Positions 55,986 to 64,000 of a stretch of 64,000 bases of DNA are shown here, piece by piece (position 1 is the first letter of the stretch; every line of letters starts with the position of its first letter). This DNA is from Aplectana chamaeleonis (lineage: Eukaryota > Nematoda > Chromadorea > Rhabditida > Cosmocercidae). Where the stretch lies: assembly GCA_029168955.1 (NCBI GenBank), contig JAPDOI010000150.1, forward strand, positions 1,302,001 through 1,366,000. Reading direction: 5' to 3'. The notes beneath the pieces are model-generated. The model worked only from the letters and a program-made list of their open reading frames with translations, did not search any database and had not been told where the DNA came from. Position numbers and translations under genes: made by a program.

Positions 55986-58900
55986 TTCACGACGTCCCAA
56001 TGACGTCATCAGAAACTCGAGGTACCTTTCACGACGTCCCGATGACGTCATCAGAAGCCAGATGCACTTTTCACGACGTCCCGATGACGTCATCAGAAGC
56101 CAGATGCAGTTTTCACGACGTCCCGATGACGTCATCAGAAGCCAGATGCAGTTTTCACGACGTCCCGATGACATCATCAGAAGCCAGATGCAGTTTTCAC
56201 GACGTCCCGATGACGTCATCAGAAGCCAGATGCACTTTTCACGACGTCCCGATGACGTCATCAGAACGTCCCGATGACGTCATCAGAAGCCAGATGCAGT
56301 TTTCACGACGTCCCGATGACGTCATCAGAAGCCAGATGCAGTTTTCACGACGTCCCGATGACATCATCAGAAGCCAGATGCACTTTTCACGACGTCCCGA
56401 TGACATCATCAGAAGCCAGATGCACTTTTCACGACGTCCCGATGACGTCATCAGAAGCCAGATGCACTTTTCACGACGTCCCGATGACGTCATCAGAAGC
56501 CAGATGCACTTTTCACGACGTCCCGATGACGTCATCAGAAGCCAGATGCACTTTTCACGACGTCCCGATGACGTCATCAGAAGCCAGATGCACTTTTCAC
56601 GACGTCCCGATGACGTCATCAGAAGCCAGATGCACTTTTCACGACGTCCCGATGACGTCATCAGAAGCCAGATGCAGTTTTCACGACGTCCCGATGACGT
56701 CATCAGAAGCCAGATGCAGTTTTCACGACGTCCCGATGACGTCATCAGAAGCCAGATGCACTTTTCACGACGTCCCGATGACATCCTCAGAAGCCAGATG
56801 CACTTTTTACGACGTCCCGATGACGTCATCAGAAGCCAAATGCACTTTTCAGGACGTCCCGATGACATCATCAGAAGCCAGATGCACTTTTCAGGACGTC
56901 CCGATGACATCATCAGAAGCCAGATGCACTTTTCACGACGTCCCGATGACGTCATCAGAAGCCAGATGCACTTTTCACGACGTCCCGATGACGTCATCAG
57001 AAGCCAGATGCACTTTTCACGACGTCCCGATGACATCATCAGAAGCCAGATGCACTTTTCACGACGTCCCGATGACGTCATCAGAAGCCAGATGCACTTT
57101 TCACGACGTCCCGATGACGTCATCAGAAGCCAGATGCAGTTTTCACGACGTCCCGATGACGTCATCAGAAGCCAGATGCACTTTTCACGACGTCCCGATG
57201 ACGTCATCAGAAGCCAGATGCACTTTTCACGACGTCCCGATGACGTCATCAGAAGCCAGATGCACTTTTCACGACGTCCCGATGACATCATCAGAAGCCC
57301 GAAGCACTTTTTACGACGTCCCGATGACATCATCAGAAGCCAGATGCACTTTTCACGACGTCCCGATGACGTCATCAGAAGCCAGATGCACTTTTCATGA
57401 CGTCCCGATGACATCATCAGAAGCCAGATGCGGTTTCACGACGTCCCGATGACATCATCAGAAGCCAGATGCACTTTTCACGACGTCCCGATGACGTCAT
57501 CAGAAGCCAGATGCGCTTTTCACGACGTCCCGATGACATCATCAGAAGCCCGAAGCACTTTTTACGACGTCCCGATGACATCATCAGAAGCCAGATGCAC
57601 TTTTCACGACGTCCCGATGACGTCATCAGAAGCCAGATGCACTTTTCACGACGTCCCGATGACGTCATCAGAAGCCAGATGCACTTTTCACGACGTCCCG
57701 ATGACATCATCAGAAGCCAGATGCACTTTTCACGACGTCCCGATGACGTCATCAGAAGCCAGATGCACTTTTCACGACGTCCCGATGACGTCATCAGAAG
57801 CCAGATGCACTTTTCACGACGTCCCGATGACATCATCAGAAGCCAGATGCACTTTTCACGACGTCCCGATGACGTCATCAGAAGCCAGATGCACTTTTCA
57901 CGACGTCCCGATGACATCATCAGGAGCCAGATGCACTTTTCACGACGTCCCGATGACGTCATCAGAAGCCAGATGCACTTTTCACGACGTCCCGATGACG
58001 TCATCAGAAGCCAGATGCACTTTTCATGACGTCCCGATGACATCCTCAGAAGCCAGATGCACTTTTCACGACGTCCCGATGACGTCATCAGAAGCCAGAT
58101 GCACTTTTCACGACGTCCCGATGACGTCATCAGAAGCCAGATGCACTTTTCACGACGTCCCGATGACGTCATCAGAAGCCAGATGCAGTTTTCACGACGT
58201 CACGGTGACGTCATCAGAAGCCAGATGCACTTTTCACGACGTCCCGATGACGTCATCAGAAGCCAGATGCACTTTTCACGACGTCCCGATGACATCCTCA
58301 GAAGCCAGATGCACTTTTCACGACGTCCCGATGACGTCATCAGAAGCCAGATGCACTTTTCACAACGTCCCGATGTCGTCATCAGAAGCCAGATGCACTT
58401 TTCATGACGTCCCGATGACATCCTCAGAAGCCAGATGCACTTTTCACGACGTCCCGATGACGTCATCAGAAGCCAGATGCACTTTTCACGACGTCCCGAT
58501 GACATCATCAGAAGCCAGATGCAGTTTTCACGACGTCCCGATGACGTCATCAGAAGCCAGATGCACTTTTCACGACGTCCCGATGACGTCATCAGAAGCC
58601 AGATGCACTTTTCACGACGTCCCGATGACATCATCAGAAGCCAGATGCAGTTTTCACGACGTCCCGATGACGTCATCAGAAGCCAGATGCAGTTTTCACG
58701 ACGTCCCGATGACATCATCAGTAGCCAGATGCACTTTTCATGACGTCCCGATGACATCATCAGAAGCCAGATGCGGTTTCACGACGTCCCGATGACATCA
58801 TCAGAAGCCAGATGCACTTTTCACGACGTCCCGATGACGTCATCAGAAGCCAGATGCACTTTTCATGACGTCCCGATGACATCCTCAGAAGCCAGATGCA

Positions 58901-61900
58901 CTTTTCACGACGTCCCGATGACGTCATCAGAAGCCAGATGCACTTTTCACGACGTCCCGATGACGTCATCAGAAGCCAGATGCAGTTTTCACGACGTCCC
59001 GATGACGTCATCAGAAGCCAGATGCACTTTTCACGACGTCCCGATGACATCATCAGAAGCCAGATGCACTTTTCACGACGTCCCGATGACGTCATCAGAA
59101 GCCAGATGCGGTTTCACGACGTCCCGATGACATCATCAGAAGCCAGATGCACTTTTCACGACGTCCCGATGACGTCATCAGAAGCCAGATGCGCTTTTCA
59201 CGACGTCCCGATGACATCATCAGAAGCCCGAAGCACTTTTTACGACGTCCCGATGACATCATCAGAAGCCAGATGCACTTTTCACGACGTCCCGATGACG
59301 TCATCAGAAGCCAGATGCACTTTTCACGACGTCCCGATGACGTCATCAGAAGCCAGATGCACTTTTCACGACGTCCCGATGACGTCATCAGAAGCCAGAT
59401 GCGCTTTTCACGACGTCCCGATGACATCATCAGAAGCCAGATGCAGTTTTCACGACGTCCCGATGACGTCATCAGAAGCCAGATGCACTTTTCATGACGT
59501 CCCGATGACATCATCAGAAGCCAGATGCAGTTTTCACGACGTCCCGATGACGTCATCAGAAGCCAGACGCAGTTTTCACGACGTCCCGATGACATCATCA
59601 GAAGCCAGATGCACTTTTCACGACGTCCCGATGACGTCATCAGAAGCCAGATGCACTTTTCACGACGTCCCGATGACATCATCAGAAGCCAGATGCACTT
59701 TTCACGACGTCCCGATGACGTCATCAGAAGCCAGATGCACTTTTCACGACGTCCCGATGACGTCATCAGAAGCCAGATGCAGTTTTCACGACGTCCCGAT
59801 GACATCATCAGAAGCCAGATGCAGTTTTCACGACGTCCCGATGACTTCATCAGAACGTCCCGATGACGTCATCAGAAGCCAGATGCACTTTTCACGACGT
59901 CCCGATGACATCATCAGAAGCCAGATGCAGTTTTCACGACGTCCCGATGACATCATCAGAAGCCAGATGCAGTTTTCACGACGTCCCGATGACGTCATCA
60001 GAAGCCAGATGCAGTTTTCACGACGTCCCGATGACGTCATCAGAAGCCAGATGCAGTTTTCACGACGTCCCGATGACATCATCAGAAACCAGATGCAGTT
60101 TTCACGACGTCCCGATGACGTCATCAGAAGCCAGATGCACTTTTTACGACGTCCCGATGACGTCATCAGAAGCCCGAAGCACTTTTCACGACGTCCCGAT
60201 GACATCATCAGAAGCCAGATGCACTTTTCACGACGTCCCGATGACGTCATCAGAAGCCAGATGCGGTTTCACGACGTCCCGATGACATTATCAGAAGCCA
60301 GATGCACTTTTTACGACGTCCCGATGACATCATCAGAAGCCAGATGCAGTTTTCACGACGTCCCGATGACGTCATCAGAAGCCAGATGCACTTTTCACGA
60401 CGTCCCGATGACATCATCAGAAGCCAGATGCACTTTTCACGACGTCCCGATGACGTCATCAGAAGCCAGATGCACTTTTCACGACGTCCCGATGACGTCA
60501 TCAGAAGCCAGATGCACTTTTCATGACGTCCCGATGACATCCTCAGAAGCCAGATGCACTTTTCACGACGTCCCGATGACGTCATCAGAAGCCAGATGCA
60601 CTTTTCACGACGTCCCGATGACGTCATCAGAAGCCAGATGCAGTTTTCACGACGTCCCGATGACGTCATCAGAAGCCAGATGCAGTTTTCACGACGTCCC
60701 GATGACGTCATCAGAAGCCAGATGCAGTTTTCACAACGTCCCGATGACATCATCAGAAGCCAGATGCAGTTTTCACGACGTCCCGATGACTTCATCAGAA
60801 CGTCCCGATGACGTCATCAGAAGCCAGATGCACTTTTCACGACGTCCCGATGACATCCTCAGAAGCCAGATGCACTTTTCACGACGTCCCGATGACGTCA
60901 TCAGAAGCCAGATGCACTTTTCACAACGTCCCGATGACGTCATCAGAAGCCAGATGCACTTTTCATGACGTCCCGATGACATCCTCAGAAGCCAGATGCA
61001 CTTTTCACGACGTCCCGATGACGTCATCAGAAGCCAGATGCACTTTTCACGACGTCCCGATGACATCATCAGAAGCCAGATGCAGTTTTCACGACGTCCC
61101 GATGACATCATCAGAAGCCAGATGCAGTTTTCACAACGTCCCGATGACGTCATCAGAAGCCAGATGCACTTTTCATGACGTCCCGATGACATCATCAGAA
61201 GCCAGATGCACTTTTCACGACGTCCCGATGACATCATCAGAAGCCAGATGCACTTTTCACGACGTCCCGATGACATCATCAGAAGCCAGATGCACTTTTC
61301 ATGACGTCCCGATGACATCCTCAGAAGCCAGATGCGGTTTCACGACGTCCCGATGACATCATCAGAAGCCAGATGCACTTTTCACGACGTCCCGATGACA
61401 TCATCAGAAGCCAGATGCGCTTTTCACGACGTCCCGATGACATCATCAGAAGCCAGATGCACTTTTCACGACGTCCCGATGACGTCATCAGAAGCCAGAT
61501 GCACTTTTCACGACGTCCCGATGACGTCATCAGAAGCCAGATGCAGTTTTCACGACGTCCCGATGACATCATCAGAAGCCAGATGCAGTTTTCACGACGT
61601 CCCGATGACGTCATCAGAAGCCAGATGCAGTTTTCACGACGTCCCGATGACGTCATCAGAAGCCAGATGCACTTTTCACGACGTCCCGATGACATCATCA
61701 GAAGCCAGATGCACTTTTCACGACGTCCCGATGACATCATCAGAAGCCAGATGCAGTTTTCACGACGTCCCGATGACGTCATCAGAAGCCAGATGCAGTT
61801 TTCACGACGTCCCGATGACATCATCAGAAGCCAGATGCACTTTTCACGACGTCCCGATGACGTCATCAGAAGCCAGATGCGGTTTCACGACGTCCCGATG

Positions 61901-64000
61901 ACGTCATCAGAAGCCAGATGCACTTTTTACGACGTCCCGATGACATCATCAGAAGCCAGATGCACTTTTCACGACGTCCCGATGACGTCATCAGAAGCCA
62001 GATGCACTTTTCACGACGTCCCGATGACATCATCAGAAGCCAGATGCACTTTTCACGACGTCCCGATGACGTCATCAGAAGCCAGATGCACTTTTCACGA
62101 CGTCCCGATGACGTCATCAGAAGCCAGATGCACTTTTCACGACGTCCCGATGACATCATCAGAAGCCAGATGCAGTTTTCACGACGTCCCGATGACGTCA
62201 TCAGAAGCCAGACGCAGTTTTCACGACGTCCCGATGACATCATCAGAAGCCAGATGCACTTTTCACGACGTCCCGATGACGTCATCAGAAGCCAGATGCA
62301 CTTTTCATGACGTCCCGATGACATCATCAGAAGCCAGATGCGCTTTTCACGACGTCCCGATGACATCATCAGAAGCCAGATGCACTTTTCACGACGTCCC
62401 GATGACGTCATCAGAAGCCAGATGCACTTTTCACGACGTCCCGATGACATCATCAGAAGCCAGATGCAGTTTTCACGACGTCCCGATGACGTCATCAGAA
62501 GCCAGATGCAGTTTTCACGACGTCCCGATGACGTCATCAGAAGCCAGATGCACTTTTCACGACGTCCCGATGACGTCATCAGAAGCCAGATGCAGTTTTC
62601 ACAACGTCTCGATGACATCATCAGAAGCCAGATGCAGTTTTCACGACGTCCCGATGACGTCATCAGAAGCCAGATGCAGTTTTCACGACGTCCCGATGAC
62701 ATCATCAGTAGCCAGATGCACTTTTCACGACGTCCCGATGACATCATCAGAAGCCAGATGCAGTTTTCACGACGTCCCGATGACGTCATCAGAAGCCAGA
62801 TGCAGTTTTCACGACGTCCCGATGACGTCATCAGAAGCCAGATGCACTTTTCACGACGTCCCGATGACATCATCAGAAGCCAGATGCACTTTTCACGACG
62901 TCCCGATGACGTCATCAGAAGCCAGATGCACTTTTCATGACGTCCCGATGACATCCTCAGAAGCCAGATGCACTTTTCATGACGTCCCGATGACATCCTC
63001 AGAAGCCAGATGCACTTTTCACGACGTCCCGATGACGTCATCAGAAGCCAGATGCACTTTTCACGACGTCCCGATGACGTCATCAGAAGCCAGATGCAGT
63101 TTTCACGACGTCCCGATGACGTCATCAGAAGCCAGATGCAGTTTTCACGACGTCCCGATGACGTCATCAGAAGCCAGATGCAGTTTTCACGACGTCCCGA
63201 TGACATCATCAGAAGCCAGATGCACTTTTCACGACGTCCCGATGACGTCATCAGAAGCCAGATGCACTTTTCACGACGTCCCGATGACGTCATCAGAAGC
63301 CAGATGCACTTTTCACGACGTCCCGATGACATCATCAGAAGCCAGATGCACTTTTCACGACGTCCCGATGACGTCATCAGAAGCCAGATGCACTTTTCAC
63401 GACGTCCCGATGACGTCATCAGAAGCCAGATGCACTTTTCACGACGTCCCGATGACGTCATCAGAAGCCAGATGCAGTTTTCACGACGTCCCGATGACGT
63501 CATCAGAAGCCAGATGCACTTTTCACGACGTCCCGATGACATCATCAGAAGCCAGATGCAGTTTTCACGACGTCCCGATGACGTCATCAGAAGCCAGATG
63601 CAGTTTTCACGACGTCCCGATGACGTCATCAGAAGCCAGATGCGGTTTCACGACGTCCCGATGACATCATCAGGAGCCAGATGCACTTTTCACGACGTCC
63701 CGATGACGTCATCAGAAGCCAGATGCACTTTTCACGACGTCCCGATGACGTCATCAGAAGCCAGATGCACTTTTCACGACGTCCCGATGACATCATCAGG
63801 AGCCAGATGCACTTTTCACGACGTCCCGATGACGTCATCAGAAGCCAGATGCACTTTTCACGACGTCCCGATGACGTCATCAGAAGCCAGATGCACTTTT
63901 CACGACGTCCCGATGACATCATCAGAAGCCAGATGCACTTTTCACGACGTCCCGATGACGTCATCAGAAGCCAGATGCAGTTTTCACGACGTCCCGATGA
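55986..64000. repeat. 42-bp satellite array with a CRE palindrome in most monomers
   Basis: About 190 head-to-tail monomers; the core is CACGACGTCCCGATGACGTC followed by ATCAGAAGCCAGATGCACTT and TT. The array continues past the window edge. Each monomer holds GACGTC plus TGACGTCA, or the variant TGACATCA. Common variants are CACTTTTC/CAGTTTTC, CACGACG/CATGACG/CACAACG and CATCATC/CATCCTC. 41-bp monomers (GCGGTTTCACG) sit at 57431, 58774, 59109, 60264, 61335, 61880 and 63643; 22-bp monomers (CAGAACGTCCCG) at about 56264, 59851 and 60796. Since 42 is a multiple of 3, stop-free frames up to 763 codons exist on both strands. They switch frame at the odd-length monomers and I do not call them genes. 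Confidence 0.97.

Noticed and set aside
55921..64000. Very long open frames (up to 763 codons plus strand, 587 minus strand) encoding 14-residue repeats
   Set aside because: The monomer is 42 bp and stop-free in several frames, so both strands are open by arithmetic. Frames flip at every 41- or 22-bp monomer and there is no promoter, start context or splice evidence.
55986..64000. CRISPR array
   Set aside because: Units are contiguous and near identical with no variable spacers, in a eukaryotic context.

Overview
The window reads as repeat-rich DNA from an animal genome, most likely a nematode. It holds degenerate RTE-type and CR1-type non-LTR retrotransposons, a hAT element, and very many short palindromic DNA elements, and nothing resembling a bacterial gene set. 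The nematode call rests on overall texture and on three sequences resembling the nematode SL1 spliced leader, so it is an inference. I could not support a single intact host gene. Most open frames are short, or are by-products of tandem repeats.

Layout, left to right. 1-5 kb: two roughly 490-bp miniature elements (MITEs), then a 2.9-kb hAT-type element (1737-4651) with identical 16-bp ends and an identical 8-bp flanking duplication, carrying a foldback and a LINE fragment inside. 6-8 kb: nested MITEs. 9-12 kb: SL1-like sequences and a TIR element with a 253-bp GC-rich palindrome. 12.9-15 kb: a TTTC microsatellite and a 2-kb pyrimidine-rich tract. 15-30 kb: a dense field of MITEs and foldbacks, several nested or present in two copies. 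30-39 kb: mostly unrecognised, with small hairpins, one tRNA-like remnant and a 44-bp perfect palindrome. 39-45 kb: more foldbacks. 45.6-53.4 kb: a CR1 remnant, one RTE copy split by two independent MITE insertions, and a 5'-truncated CR1 copy bounded by a foldback.

55.2-64 kb (to the edge): a large satellite. Three 244-251-bp units come first, each holding one 42-bp module. That module is then amplified alone about 190 times. Every 42-bp monomer carries TGACGTCA or its one-base variant TGACATCA, that is, the cAMP-response-element palindrome or a near match. Rare 41-bp and 22-bp monomers mark higher-order structure. Because 42 is divisible by 3 and the consensus lacks stops in several frames, long open frames appear on both strands; I treat them as artefacts.

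The dominant mobile group has ends starting TTAAAGGCA and behaves as if it inserts at TTAA-like sites. Neighbouring copies share a TTAA, and copies sit inside one another and inside the RTE. The insertion order can be read directly from the sequence, which makes this window a useful record of transposon layering.
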